Below, piece after piece: positions 52,705-62,064 of a DNA stretch of 64,000 nt (its first letter is position 1; each line of letters opens with the position of its first letter). The notes beneath the pieces are model-generated. The model ran no database searches, was not told the DNA's origin, and worked only from the letters and a program-made list of their open reading frames with translations. The stretch spans positions 372,001 to 436,000 of the forward strand of contig CAVVZZ010000002.1 in assembly GCA_963752915.1 (NCBI GenBank). Reading direction: 5' to 3'. Position numbers and translations under genes: made by a program. The stretch is from DATJPR01 sp963752915 (GTDB lineage Bacteria; Bacteroidota; Ignavibacteria; UBA10030; UBA6906).

Positions 52705-53340
52705 ATGACGAAATCGACCCGTATTCCCATACTCGTTCTTCTCTTTCTCATGATCGGTTCTGTGGCGATAGCTCAGGACCTCTCTCTCAACGGCAGATCG
52801 GCCATTGAGATAAACCTTGGGTTCTGGGGAGGCGCGAGCGCTTCGACAACGGTCGGAACCGGCGCGATTCGGACTGAAGCCGGGACGAGTGGATTCACAG
52901 GCAGTCTGGGGTATGCCTATTGGCTACGGGAGCATCTCGCCTTGACCTTGACCGGGGGCCTCCGTTCTGCGGAAGCAAGCTCCACAGTGAACTTGTCCGG
53001 ATCCATTCAACGATCAAGCGCGGTTATCCCGGTGCTCCTTGGTGTTCGCTTCTATGTTCCCGAACCGGCGCCCTCCGAGAATATTCGCCCATTCCTCTCA
53101 GTCGGAGTGGGGCCGTACTTTGGCGCCGAAGCGGCCAGCACGGCCTTATCGCAGCAATCGCACGTCGAAACTGCAATCGGCGGAAGGCTCGGAGCCGGAA
53201 TCGACTTCCTGGTCGGCAATCACTTCAATCTCGGTGCCGATCTTGGATATCATTTCATGGCGGACTTCAAGAACGACGTCGGAGGAAGGAAGAACTATAA
53301 CGGAGGAGAGTTCTGCTTTGTGGCGGGGTACATCTTCTGA
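52705..53340 (+). CDS. Small outer-membrane beta-barrel protein
   Basis: 211 residues from the ATG at 52705 (GAGG seven bases upstream). Signal peptide 1-24 (ending VAIAQ). The mature part is made of alternating amphipathic strands with Gly/aromatic patterning (IEINLGFWGGASAS, GSLGYAYWLREHLALTLTGG, FLSVGVGPYFGAEAA, RLGAGIDFLVGNHFNLGADL) and ends FVAGYIF, with the terminal Phe typical of outer-membrane insertion. It belongs to the broad class of 8-stranded OmpA/OmpW-like barrels. Function unknown. Confidence 0.82.
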   Translation: MTKSTRIPILVLLFLMIGSVAIAQDLSLNGRSAIEINLGFWGGASASTTVGTGAIRTEAGTSGFTGSLGYAYWLREHLALTLTGGLRSAEASSTVNLSGSIQRSSAVIPVLLGVRFYVPEPAPSENIRPFLSVGVGPYFGAEAASTALSQQSHVETAIGGRLGAGIDFLVGNHFNLGADLGYHFMADFKNDVGGRKNYNGGEFCFVAGYIF

Positions 53341-53418
53341 TATCGTCGAACCCCGTTGAGCAAAATGCTTTCGCATGGGAGGGATCACCCTACACCCACA
53401 AAGAAAGGAACCATACCA

Positions 53419-53667
53419 TGCAAGGCACCTTAGCGATCAGTCTTCAATAGATAAGCGGTGCTGTTGGAGGAAACGTCGCAGGGGCGGTGAAGAAGGACAT
53501 TTCCCTTGGCACGATCAGCAACTCCATCGCAGGGATCCTGGGTGGCGGACTTGGCGCTCAGCGCGAGCATCATCGGCTGTATTGCCGGCGGTGGCGTGGG
53601 AGGGGCGATCCTCATGGCGATTGTCGGTCTGATCAAGCAAGCCACGATAAAGAAAGCCAGCGCGTAG
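53419..53667 (+). pseudogene. Small Gly-rich membrane protein gene, nonsense codon plus frameshift
   Basis: The frame starts MQGTLAISLQ and meets TAG (53449-53451) where related proteins have a Leu codon (TTG), then goes on ISGAVGGNVAGAVKKDISLG, NSIAGILGGGLGA. At about 53553 the frame changes and the known ending follows: SIIGCIAGGGVGGAILMAIV then GLIKQATIKKASA and TAG. About 20 residues between the two halves are missing compared with the usual members of this Gly-zipper membrane protein family. A point mutation and a deletion make it a pseudogene. The gap 53341-53908 otherwise holds nothing I can support. Confidence 0.75.
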
Positions 53668-53908
53668 TACTTCGCGAACAACGGTCATCCAACCCGCGCT
53701 GACATCACAAAGAAGGTCGGGCGGGGTGAGTTGAAACAGGAGTGTATGGAATGCTTCGTTTGTCATTCGACGTCAATGATTGCGTAACACGGCGAACCTT
53801 CCTCCAAGAAACGCTTCGACCTAATCGTTGACGACCCCAAGTAACTCTTCCAATCGGCCCGGGCCATCACTCTCGGGCACTCAACGCGAGAGGCTCCATG
53901 GGGGCAAG

Positions 53909-54280
53909 ATGGACTTTGACTTCGCCCTGCTTCGACGGCTGCACTATTGGCTTTCCTACAATCGCTATACCATTCTCCTGTATGGGGGCGGCATCTTCGT
54001 ACCCCTCCTTCCAATTATGCTCCTGTTGATCGTCCTTGCTGTCCTGTTCGCACCTTATTTGCTCTATGTCCTCTATCGGAACGGCAAACGCGGATGGATC
54101 CTTGCCTTTGCAATCATGGTTGGCATCCCGACCGCTCTGGCATTTGTCTCAACTGGCAACATTGTCCTGGACACAGGCCTCCATCTTCTGCCGCTCCTCA
54201 CGTTTTATCTCTACTGCTATGTTTTGCGTTTCTCGACGAGCGAATGGATTAGTGATGAGGGGTCCGGAGAATTGATCTAG
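53909..54280 (+). CDS. Small integral membrane protein, unknown
   Basis: 123 residues from the ATG at 53909; the upstream open frame has low-complexity polar sequence and was not used. Three hydrophobic segments (FVPLLPIMLLLIVLAVLFA, ILAFAIMVGIPTALAFV, LHLLPLLTFYLYCYVL) follow an amphipathic start MDFDFALLRRLHYWLSYNR. A short basic loop (LYRNGKRGW) separates the first two. No family recognised. It is followed after 145 bases by another small membrane protein on the same strand. Confidence 0.6.
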   Translation: MDFDFALLRRLHYWLSYNRYTILLYGGGIFVPLLPIMLLLIVLAVLFAPYLLYVLYRNGKRGWILAFAIMVGIPTALAFVSTGNIVLDTGLHLLPLLTFYLYCYVLRFSTSEWISDEGSGELI

Positions 54281-54425
54281 TGCAAATGCTTGTCACTACT
54301 TCCGTCGGCGTTGTGTGGATGTTCTTGACTATCCTTGGGGAACACGACGTATGCAACGCAAGACCTGCAGACTGTTCTCCGCCGATCAATCCGCTGTCCT
54401 TGCATGACGTTATCCGGAGGGTACT

Positions 54426-54605
54426 ATGCGACGATTCTTTCAGTCAGGCTACGCCTTTATTGTCGTGGCTCTTCTCAGTTTCATCGCGGCCATGAATTCG
54501 GCGCGACCTACGGTTTTCATCAGTGTCGGGGCTGTCTTTCTTATTCTGGCGTTGGCAGTGCGAAAGAAGAACCGTAAGGACACTGCAGGATCGGCAAGCA
54601 AGTAG
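54426..54605 (+). CDS. 59-residue membrane protein
   Basis: ATG at 54426 with GGAGGG six bases upstream. The product has two hydrophobic helices (YAFIVVALLSFIAAMN and TVFISVGAVFLILALAV) and ends in a basic tail (RKKNRKDTAG). The ribosome site and helix pattern support a real gene despite its small size. No family recognised. A stem-loop follows 4 bases after the stop. Confidence 0.6.
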   Translation: MRRFFQSGYAFIVVALLSFIAAMNSARPTVFISVGAVFLILALAVRKKNRKDTAGSASK

Positions 54606-54609
54606 AACC

Positions 54610-54631
54610 CTCCCGCCTGCTCCAGCGGGAG
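54610..54631 (+). terminator. Stem-loop after the 59-residue gene
   Basis: CTCCCGC (54610-54616) pairs with GCGGGAG (54625-54631), 8-base loop, immediately after the stop codon. No T-run follows. Confidence 0.5.
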
Positions 54632-54716
54632 AGTCCGGAGACGGCAAACGAGGTATTCCAATCCGCGACGAAATCGAGGTCGAAATGAGTTCAAAACGGC
54701 AACGGCGACCGTTCAA

Positions 54717-54734
54717 TTTCCCCTGGAGGGGAAA
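54717..54734. repeat. Short perfect palindrome
   Basis: TTTCCCCT-GG-AGGGGAAA, 8-bp arms, upstream of the methyltransferase gene. It resembles the CCCTTCTC/GAGAAGGG element at 4867 in style. Confidence 0.6.
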
Positions 54735-54798
54735 CTCCCGGTGGCCCTCGTAAAGAAACTGATCAAAGCACGGGTGAAACTAGACCTCGTGATATAGA

Positions 54799-55365
54799 AT
54801 GGAATCAGGCTTCCTCGTCATTGTCGTCTCTGTCCTCTGGGTTGGCTCGGAAATAATCCTTGCCCGGACGAAACACTCCGCATCGACCGGTGTGAGCCAT
54901 GACAAGAATTCGCTCCGGGTTTTGTGGATTACGATTGCGATTGCGGTCAACCTCGGCGTCGTTCTCGGCCTTCAATCGATCGGGTACATCGGTTTTGGAA
55001 CGAAACTGTTACCTCCTCTCGGGCTGATCCTAATTGTCGGCGGCCTACTCCTTCGATGGATCGCCATCTTTTCCCTGAAGCGTCAATTTACCGTCGACGT
55101 CTCGATCGCCGAAGGTCATCGTATCATCAGGACCGGCATCTATCGGACTATCCGCCATCCGGCATACGCCGGGAGTCTGCTCTCGTTTCTCGGGCTCGGG
55201 CTTTGCTTCTCGAACTATCTTAGCGTGGTCGTCGTTTTTGTTCCAGTATGTCTTGCATTTCTATACAGAATTCGGGTGGAAGAGCGAGTCCTCACAGACG
55301 CATTCGGTGCCGAATATGCCGAGTACTGCTCATCCACCAAACGACTGATCCCTGGAGTATTTTAG
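54799..55365 (+). CDS. Isoprenylcysteine carboxyl methyltransferase-like membrane protein
   Basis: 188 residues, four to five membrane helices. The C-terminal half has the ICMT/PEMT signature: GGLLLRWIAIFSLKRQFTVD, GHRIIRTGIYRTIRHPAYAG, SLLSFLGLGLCFSNYLS, then RVEERVLTDAFGAEYAEYC. The RHPxYxG segment and the EExxL...YxxYC block bind S-adenosylmethionine in this family. Bacterial members methylate unknown small molecules or lipids, not prenyl proteins. It lies 13 bases before a GNAT gene. Confidence 0.85.
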   Translation: MESGFLVIVVSVLWVGSEIILARTKHSASTGVSHDKNSLRVLWITIAIAVNLGVVLGLQSIGYIGFGTKLLPPLGLILIVGGLLLRWIAIFSLKRQFTVDVSIAEGHRIIRTGIYRTIRHPAYAGSLLSFLGLGLCFSNYLSVVVVFVPVCLAFLYRIRVEERVLTDAFGAEYAEYCSSTKRLIPGVF

Positions 55366-55378
55366 GAAGGAGCTCCCG

Positions 55379-55831
55379 ATGATAACGATCGTCAGGGCCA
55401 GTTCAGACCACAAGGACTTTGTGGACCTTGTGCGATTCCTTGACGCGGAACTGGCAAAACGGGATGGCGACGACCACGCCTTTTACGCGCAATTCAATAC
55501 GATCGACAGGATCAAATATGTCGTGGTCGCATATGAGAATGCGACGCCGGTGGGTTGCGGGGCGATCAAGGAGTACGACGCCAAAACCATGGAAATCAAG
55601 CGAATGTATGTGCCGCCTGAAAACAGGAACAAGGGAATCGCTTCGAAAATCCTCTCTGCGTTGGAACATTGGGCCATGGAACTCTCGTATACACGATGTA
55701 TCCTTGAGACCGGGAAAAAACAACCGGAAGCCATAGCGCTGTACAGGAAAAGCGGATATCAGCGCGTTCAAAATTACGGCCAGTATGCCAACGTAGACAA
55801 TAGTGTCTGCTTCGAGAAAGTACTGGTGTGA
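55379..55831 (+). CDS. GNAT-family N-acetyltransferase
   Basis: 150 residues; GGAAGGAG precedes the ATG. The GNAT fold is clear: VVAYENATPVGCGAIKEY (strands 2-4), MEIKRMYVPPENRNKGIASK with the acetyl-CoA loop RNKGIAS, ILSALEHWAMELSYTRCILE, TGKKQPEAIALYRKSGYQRV, and the final strand SVCFEKVLV. It should transfer an acetyl group to a small amine; the substrate is unknown. It is 13 bases after the methyltransferase gene. Confidence 0.9.
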   Translation: MITIVRASSDHKDFVDLVRFLDAELAKRDGDDHAFYAQFNTIDRIKYVVVAYENATPVGCGAIKEYDAKTMEIKRMYVPPENRNKGIASKILSALEHWAMELSYTRCILETGKKQPEAIALYRKSGYQRVQNYGQYANVDNSVCFEKVLV

Positions 55832-55968
55832 TTGCAGGGGAGATACTCACCTGGCACCGGTCGACAGGGACATTGAGTTTCTCCCGTGGGGGTATTTGGT
55901 GATGATGCGCAAACAGCTCCTGTCACTTCGAGAGCTCTCTGAGGAAACGATCTGAAAGGGAAGCGAGT

Positions 55969-56787
55969 ATGGGCCTCAGTCAAAATGATGTTGCGCGATA
56001 TCTCAGCCTGCTTGGCGTCCCCATCAGCGATCCAAGCCTCGACTCCCTCACCCGGATAGTCCGGGCGCATCTGGCCCAAGTTCCGTTTGAGAACATCTCG
56101 AAGCTCTATTTCCTGAAGAAGTCCGGCGTACGGGAGCTCCCGGACGTCACTCAATACCTCGGCGGCATCGAAGAGTATCATTTCGGCGGAACCTGCTATG
56201 CCACCAACTACTATCTGTCACAGCTCCTTGCTTGCTTGGGGTACGACGTTGTCCTGTGCGGCGCCGATATGAGCAAGCCCGATGTTCATGTCGTTAGCAT
56301 TGTCACGATTAAGCGGAGAGAGTATATCGTGGATGTTGGCTATGCCGCGCCGTTCCTGGATCCTCTTCCCCGGGATCTCTCAGCCGACTATGCCGTTACC
56401 TTCGGGTCCGATCGATATGTTCTGAGTCCGAAGGATGCAACCGGACGGTCGCGGCTCACGCTCTACCGGAATGGCGCAGCCCGACACGGGTACGTCGTAA
56501 ACCCCACGCCGAGACGCATCGAGGAATTCGGGAACGTCATCGCCGACTCGTACCGGCAGAGCTCGGCGTTCATGAACGGCGTCCTCCTCACAAAATTCGG
56601 GCTCGAACATTCGGCGATAATTCATAATCTTTCAATGATCGAATTTGCTGGAGGCGTTTCCCGGAACGTCGACCTCAAATCGGTAGAAGGCCTTCTTGCG
56701 GCGATCCAGCTCCACTTTCTCATCCCTGCTGACATCTCACGTGCCGTGATTGAAGGATTGTCGATGGCGCAGGATGCGTGGGGATAA
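55969..56787 (+). CDS. Arylamine N-acetyltransferase
   Basis: 272 residues, the usual NAT size. The catalytic triad is complete: Cys76 in HFGGTCYATN, His107 in KPDVHVVSIV and Asp122 in IVDVGYAAPF. The N-terminal block VRAHLAQVPFENISKLY is also characteristic. The family moves acetyl or other acyl groups from CoA to aromatic amines and hydrazines; in some bacteria NAT-like enzymes close macrolactams, but no polyketide genes are present here. FGGTC replaces the more common RGGxC. It overlaps no neighbour and ends 41 bases before the next gene. Confidence 0.9.
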   Translation: MGLSQNDVARYLSLLGVPISDPSLDSLTRIVRAHLAQVPFENISKLYFLKKSGVRELPDVTQYLGGIEEYHFGGTCYATNYYLSQLLACLGYDVVLCGADMSKPDVHVVSIVTIKRREYIVDVGYAAPFLDPLPRDLSADYAVTFGSDRYVLSPKDATGRSRLTLYRNGAARHGYVVNPTPRRIEEFGNVIADSYRQSSAFMNGVLLTKFGLEHSAIIHNLSMIEFAGGVSRNVDLKSVEGLLAAIQLHFLIPADISRAVIEGLSMAQDAWG

Positions 56788-56828
56788 CAAGGGAATACGT
56801 TCTATCCACAGTCTCCCAGGACATATCG

Positions 56829-58118
56829 ATGCTCACAAGATTCTTGTTGACCGTCTCTTTTCTTTCTTGCTCGGTATCATTCGGGCAACAGAGGGACTTC
56901 AGAGATACCGCCTCTACCTATTTCGGTGAAATCAAAACTGCCGCTGCGGCGCACAAAGACCTCTGGGGGTACGACCTTTATGCGCCCCTGCTTCTTGTAC
57001 GACCCCATGATGGCGCGATCTTTGCGAATTTTCCGGATTCGTCGGGCGCGCTGAAGAATGATGGAGGGATCTATACTGGATATCTGCCGAAGACGGTGAA
57101 CTTCGCCAACACGTCGCTTCGCTGGAGCGGCGAAGACTGGGCGATGGTTGTCCTCCCGCTACCTGACAGCGAAGCGGACAGAGTCAATCTCCTCGCGCAT
57201 GAACTTTTTCATCGGGCCCAGCCACGCCTCGGATTCAAACTCTCAAACCCCCTGAGCAATGAACTCGACCAAAAGGAAGGCCGCATCTCCCTGCGGCTGG
57301 AGCTTGAAGCTCTCAAGGCGGCTCTCCTCGCAAGCGCGCCCGAGGAAATGCGAGCGCATGTGACCCACGCTCTGACGTTCCGACGGTACCGCACCTCCCT
57401 GTACCGCGGTGCCGACTCGACCGAGAATCTGCTGGAACTGAACGAGGGAATGGCAGAATACACAGGGATTATCGTGAGTGGACGCACGGCGGATCAAATG
57501 CAGTCGCATTTTGTCAACTCCTTGGCCGCGTTCCTCGGAAACCCGACGTTCGTGCGATCGTTTGCCTACCAGACCATCCCGCTCTATGGTTACCTCCTTC
57601 GACAGTCAAAGCCCTCGTGGAACAGGCAGATTACCCCCTCGACCAACCTGGCCGATTTCTTTATCAAGGAGTTTGATATTCACCTTCCCGGAGATTTGCC
57701 GGGTACGGTTGCCCGGATCGGTGAACAGTACGGCGCATCAACGATCATTGCGGAGGAAGGTGTCCGCGAGGCAAAGATCGCAGCGCTCTTTGCAGAGTAC
57801 AAGGGAAAGTTCATCGATCGCTCCCACCTGGAGATCCCGCTCAAGAACATGAGTATCTCCTTCGATCCACGGAATATCATGCCGCTGAAGGGAGCCGGGA
57901 CCGTTTATCCGACTCTTCGTGTCACGGACAACTGGGGGATCCTGACCGCGACGAATGGGGCTCTGATGAGTTCGAACTGGAACAAAATCTCCCTGAGTGT
58001 GCCGATAACGATCGGTGAAGAGAAGGTGACCGGTGACGGCTGGACCTTGGAACTCAAACACGGCTATGTGGTGCGAAGAGACAACTTCAGCAATAATTAC
58101 ATCCTCACAAAAGAATAG
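56829..58118 (+). CDS. Secreted zincin-like metallopeptidase, unknown family
   Basis: 429 residues from the ATG at 56829. Signal peptide 1-20 (ending VSFGQ). HELFH at 124-128 (NLLAHELFHRAQPRLGF) fits the HExxH zinc motif, and NEGMAEY at 205-211 could supply the third ligand Glu, the arrangement of gluzincins such as the M1/M4-type clans. The region between is helical with Leu/Arg-rich segments (RISLRLELEALKAAL). The C-terminal 120 residues form beta strands. The function and substrate are unknown; export and metal binding are well supported by the motifs. It is preceded by NAT and followed by GT39. Confidence 0.75.
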   Translation: MLTRFLLTVSFLSCSVSFGQQRDFRDTASTYFGEIKTAAAAHKDLWGYDLYAPLLLVRPHDGAIFANFPDSSGALKNDGGIYTGYLPKTVNFANTSLRWSGEDWAMVVLPLPDSEADRVNLLAHELFHRAQPRLGFKLSNPLSNELDQKEGRISLRLELEALKAALLASAPEEMRAHVTHALTFRRYRTSLYRGADSTENLLELNEGMAEYTGIIVSGRTADQMQSHFVNSLAAFLGNPTFVRSFAYQTIPLYGYLLRQSKPSWNRQITPSTNLADFFIKEFDIHLPGDLPGTVARIGEQYGASTIIAEEGVREAKIAALFAEYKGKFIDRSHLEIPLKNMSISFDPRNIMPLKGAGTVYPTLRVTDNWGILTATNGALMSSNWNKISLSVPITIGEEKVTGDGWTLELKHGYVVRRDNFSNNYILTKE

Positions 58119-58202
58119 CCCTGACTCTCTTTGTTGCTGGACATCAACGGTTTCCCTCCAACAACGGCTGATGCGCATTTCACACAATGAACGTGGAACC
58201 AT

Positions 58203-59762
58203 ATGCCGAACAATACAGAGATCAAAGGTATCCTCAGGTCCGATCTCACAGTCCCATTTTCCCTTGCGCTTTTGCAGTTCATCCTGCAGGTCTGGTTTGC
58301 CGGGAGCTACGGCTATTTCCGGGATGAACTCTATTATATCGCCTGCAGCAATCATCTCGCCTGGGGATACGTCGACCAACCACCGCTCTCGATCGCCATT
58401 CTCTGGGTCAATCGCATGCTCCTCGGCGATTCCCTTCACGCGTTGCGGTTGTTGCCGGCCGTTGTGGGCGCTGTCGTTGTCCTTCTGGCGGCTTTGATGT
58501 CCCGCAAACTCGGGGGTGGGAAGTTCGCCCAAGGCATGGCGGCGCTCTCGGTCGTCGCGGCCCACGGACTTATCGGCCATGGCAAAATCTTCTCGATGAA
58601 TCCGTTTGACGTCCTGTTTTGGACTCTTGCCGGTTTTGTTGTGATCATCATTCTCCATGACGACAAACCCAGGCTCTGGTTGATGTACGGTTTGGTCGTT
58701 GGACTTGGACTGTTGAACAAGTACTCGGTCGGTTTCAGTATCATCGGTCTGGTGGCAGGGTTGATCCTCACACGCCAACGCCGGCAGCTCGCAGGGAAAT
58801 GGTTCTGGATGGGGGCGGCAATTACAGCGGTCGTGTTTCTCCCCCATGTCGTCTGGGAAATCGCGAATGGCTTCCCGTCGCTTGAATTTATGCGCAATGC
58901 CAGCGAGAACAAGAACATCAACCTGGGCGTCGTTGATTTCCTTCTGGGACAAATCAAGGATATGAATGTTCTTAATGCGCCGCTGTGGCTCGGCGGAATC
59001 TACTTCTTCGCCAGGCAGGACGGAGGGCGATACCGAACGCTCGCCTGGATGTATCCCGTGGTTTTTATCGTCATGGTGGCCGGTCATGCGAAGGTCTACT
59101 ATCTGTCCGCCATCTATCCGATCTTCCTTGCGGGAGGTGCAGTTCTTTTCGAGCAGATTGTTCAAAAGAGAGCATGGCATTGGCTCAGACCTGTCTATCC
59201 CGGACTTCTGGCCCTCATCGCGATTGTGATCCTCCCGTTTGCCCTTCCTGTGCTTCCTGTCGATCAATTCATCAAGTATGAGTATCGCCTCGGTCTGACG
59301 CCGCACGCGGAGGAGAGATCCTCAGTGGGAGAGTTGCCGCAGTATTACGCCGATCAATTCGGCTGGAGGGAAATGGTTGATTCAGTTGCTACCGCGTATC
59401 GAACGCTGACCCCGGAAGAACAGTCGCGCTGTTTCATTTTCGTCCGAAACTACGGCGAGGCGGGCGCGATTGACCTTTTCGGAAAAGCGTATGGACTCCC
59501 CGGCGCCCGCTGCGCGCACAATAACTACTGGCTCTGGGGACCCGGGGAACGAACAGGAGACATCGCGATCATCATCGGCAACAGCAGGACGCTGGAGGAC
59601 AATTTGTCCGACCTTCGCCGCCGATACAAATCAGTGGAGCTGGTTGCCACAACGAACGCGCATTACTGCATGCCCTTCGAAAATGGGAGGATGATCTTTG
59701 TTTGCAGGGGCATGAACACGACGTTTCAGAAATTGTGGCCATCGGAGAAATTCTTCATTTGA
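58203..59762 (+). CDS. GT39-family membrane glycosyltransferase
   Basis: 519 residues with about eleven membrane helices. The catalytic first periplasmic loop has FRDELYYIACSNHLAWGYVD, with the Asp-Glu pair of the PMT/ArnT fold, and continues with QPPLSIAILW. Additional family traits are LIGHGKIFSMNPFDVLFWTL and GLLNKYSVGF. It should transfer a sugar from a polyprenyl-phosphate donor to a lipid or protein in the periplasm. The C-terminal periplasmic part (from about 375) is soluble and contains NNYWLWGPGE. Acceptor unknown. It converges on the PLP decarboxylase gene. Confidence 0.85.
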   Translation: MPNNTEIKGILRSDLTVPFSLALLQFILQVWFAGSYGYFRDELYYIACSNHLAWGYVDQPPLSIAILWVNRMLLGDSLHALRLLPAVVGAVVVLLAALMSRKLGGGKFAQGMAALSVVAAHGLIGHGKIFSMNPFDVLFWTLAGFVVIIILHDDKPRLWLMYGLVVGLGLLNKYSVGFSIIGLVAGLILTRQRRQLAGKWFWMGAAITAVVFLPHVVWEIANGFPSLEFMRNASENKNINLGVVDFLLGQIKDMNVLNAPLWLGGIYFFARQDGGRYRTLAWMYPVVFIVMVAGHAKVYYLSAIYPIFLAGGAVLFEQIVQKRAWHWLRPVYPGLLALIAIVILPFALPVLPVDQFIKYEYRLGLTPHAEERSSVGELPQYYADQFGWREMVDSVATAYRTLTPEEQSRCFIFVRNYGEAGAIDLFGKAYGLPGARCAHNNYWLWGPGERTGDIAIIIGNSRTLEDNLSDLRRRYKSVELVATTNAHYCMPFENGRMIFVCRGMNTTFQKLWPSEKFFI

Positions 59763-59868
59763 TGCGGCCACCGTCCGTGTAGCCGAGAACGATCGTACCT
59801 TTCCTGTTTCCCTCCTTAGCCGAATCCGCGATCACCCGCAGGGCGTGAATGCGCGGTTTGCGGGAAGT

Positions 59869-61326
59869 CTATGGCATCCTCAGCGTATCGAGAACCTCCC
59901 CGATGACCTCCAGCGCCAGCGCGATTTCCCGGCTGTGCGACCTGAAGTTTAGCACGGCGCATCGGATCCAGAACTCCCCATCGATCTCTGTCGACGAGAA
60001 AAGGCACCTTCCGTCCGCCTGAAGCGCAGAGAGGAATTTCCGGTTGAATTCCTCTCTGCTCCTCGCTGGATAGCGAAAGAGCGCCACGGAGAGCTCAGGC
60101 TCAGGACCCGTTTCGAAACCGAGCCTTTTGACTCCTTCATAGAATCGGCGGCACAGCAGGAACTTTTCTTCGAGGTTCGCCCTGAAGGGCGCAACGCCAT
60201 GGAGATGCAACGGGAGCCACATGCGCAGGCCGCGGAAATGTTTGCTCAGCTCGGGGCTCACGTCGGCGGGACTGATTTCCTCGAACCCGAGTGCATCCTG
60301 CATGTATGCCGCGCCCTTAGAATACGACCTCAGAAGATTTGCCGAATCCTTCACCAGGACAACTCCCGTCCCGAACGGAAGGAACATTCCTTTGTGTGGA
60401 TCCAAGACGACCGAGTCAGAACGCTCGATCCCTTTGAACTTGTCCTTGAGCGCATCGACGAGCAGGAAGAACCCGCCGTATGCCGCATCAACATGAAACC
60501 ATAAATGGTGCTTGACGGAAAGGTCTGCGATTTCTTCGAGCGGATCGATCGCACCGGCGTCCGTTGTTCCGGCCGTGGCAATGACCAGGAAGGGATGAAG
60601 GCCATCCGCGATGTCACGCGTGAGCAGTTCCTTCAACGCCGCCGCTTCCATCTGATAACGCGAATTCATCCGAACAATGCGATGGATCGCTTCGCCCAGC
60701 CCGGTCATGTGCAGGGCTTTGTGCACGCAGTGATGAACATGCGCGGTGGTGTAGATGACAGAAGACTTGACGTTCGTGGAATCGATCATCGCAGCATCGC
60801 GTGCTGTTTGAATCGCTATCAAGTTGGCGATCGATCCGCCGGAGCTGAGATTGCCATGTGCGGTTGCCGGGTAGCCGACCAATGCGCAGAGCCAGCGAAT
60901 CATTTGATTCTCGATGATCACTGAGCCCGGGCTCGAGAAATAAACCCCCGCATACCGGTTCGTGGCGGCAGCGAGCATATCCCCGATCGCGCTGGACCAG
61001 AGTCCCCCTCCGGGGATGTACGCAAAGCCGGCGCCCGACGAGGAGTTGATCCCCACTGTATTGACTTCCGTGCGAAGGATATCCAGGAGGGCTTCAAAGG
61101 ATTTTCCGTTTTCTTCGATCCTCAACGACCGAAGTCGGGCACACTCGCCGGCGATATACGCTTTCGCGGCTGGAAGTCCATCGATGAAGGATTCCAGGTA
61201 GTCAATGCTTCGCTTGGTAACATTGTACCGCTCCTCCGGTGAAGGCTCGAGCGCACGCGCAATTCCTTCGAGGTGAGAAATCCGTTCTTGTGATTCTCTC
61301 GTTAACGACTCGTTCGACGTATCCAT
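59869..61326 (-). CDS. PLP-dependent decarboxylase (aromatic amino-acid decarboxylase family)
   Basis: 485 residues. Group II decarboxylase signatures: NLSSGGSIANLIAIQTARD for the cofactor phosphate, VIATAGTTDAGAIDPLEEIA, HVDAAYGGFFLLVD with the Asp and Ala that hold the pyridine ring, and SVVLDPHKGMFLPFGTGVV with the Schiff-base Lys. GGGLWSSAIGDMLAAATNRY near the N-terminus is also typical. It decarboxylates an aromatic or acidic amino acid; the exact substrate cannot be set. Catalytic residues are intact and the length matches. It is a single gene, divergent from the first YciI gene. Confidence 0.9.
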   Translation of the reverse strand: MDTSNESLTRESQERISHLEGIARALEPSPEERYNVTKRSIDYLESFIDGLPAAKAYIAGECARLRSLRIEENGKSFEALLDILRTEVNTVGINSSSGAGFAYIPGGGLWSSAIGDMLAAATNRYAGVYFSSPGSVIIENQMIRWLCALVGYPATAHGNLSSGGSIANLIAIQTARDAAMIDSTNVKSSVIYTTAHVHHCVHKALHMTGLGEAIHRIVRMNSRYQMEAAALKELLTRDIADGLHPFLVIATAGTTDAGAIDPLEEIADLSVKHHLWFHVDAAYGGFFLLVDALKDKFKGIERSDSVVLDPHKGMFLPFGTGVVLVKDSANLLRSYSKGAAYMQDALGFEEISPADVSPELSKHFRGLRMWLPLHLHGVAPFRANLEEKFLLCRRFYEGVKRLGFETGPEPELSVALFRYPARSREEFNRKFLSALQADGRCLFSSTEIDGEFWIRCAVLNFRSHSREIALALEVIGEVLDTLRMP

Positions 61327-61430
61327 TTCCTATCCGCTCGACGTTTCATATGAGCTGCCTGATGCCGCGTATAAACACGATAGCGATTTCGTCCGAAAAT
61401 CCCTATGGCACAAAGGCTCAAATTCCCCCC

Positions 61431-61470
61431 AGCTGTCCATCTCCCCATTGCCCCATCCCATTTGTCCAAT
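61431..61470. repeat. Octamer tandem array (5 degenerate units)
   Basis: Units agctgtcc, atctcccc, attgcccc, atcccatt, tgtccaat in the divergent gap between the decarboxylase and YciI genes. Confidence 0.65.
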
Positions 61471-61543
61471 TCCGGCACTTCAGATTGTTATAAGAGCATA
61501 ACCCATGTTTTCAGACACATATTGACCCACAGGAGGCAAAACA

Positions 61544-61900
61544 ATGAAGGAATTCATGTTCGTGTTCCGACTGGATCTCTCGCGAGAGGCCGAACTGCAA
61601 TCCCCCGAAACGATGCAGGCGTTGTGGAAAGCGTGGCAGGATTGGGTAGGAAGTATCGCTGCGCAGAACAAGCTCGGCAGCACAGGGAAACGCCTTGGGA
61701 CCGCCGGCAAGGTCGCAAAACCGTCGGGCCCCATAACCGACGGGCCATTTGTCGAAGTGAAAGAAGCGCTCGTCGGGTACATGTTCGTGAAGGCCAACAG
61801 CCTTGAAGAAGCCGTCGCATTGACAAAAGGATGTCCAAACCTCACGATGGGCGGATCGATCGAAGTGCGCCCGGTGATTTCCGAGGGTGAGGCCGGCTGA
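61544..61900 (+). CDS. YciI-like (YCII-domain) protein
   Basis: 118 residues; AGGAGG eight bases before the ATG. YCII fold with FMFVFRLDLSREAELQS, WQDWVGSIAAQNKLGS, ITDGPFVEVKEALVGYMFVK and a C-terminal GSIEVRPV. The His-Asp pair of other YciI proteins is not evident. Members are small ferredoxin-like dimers with mostly unknown function, often beside sigma factors. A second copy lies at 63777 with the same WxGSIAAQNK and GPFxEKE-type motifs. Confidence 0.88.
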   Translation: MKEFMFVFRLDLSREAELQSPETMQALWKAWQDWVGSIAAQNKLGSTGKRLGTAGKVAKPSGPITDGPFVEVKEALVGYMFVKANSLEEAVALTKGCPNLTMGGSIEVRPVISEGEAG

Positions 61901-62064
61901 GCGCGACGCTATTACATGTGAAGGAATTCCAGTACATTCTTAGAGACGATTTCGAAGGGCAGCGAAACGGTCGCTGACGGCTTGGATACCATGTCCAACC
62001 GTTCCGAAACCCCGGGGCAGATCCCGGCTGCATAAATCCTCATCAACAACCGAGAGCTCTACGA

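Noticed and set aside
57738..59306. 522-codon minus-strand frame
   Set aside because: It is antisense to the metallopeptidase and GT39 genes, rich in Arg, Asp and His, with no motif.
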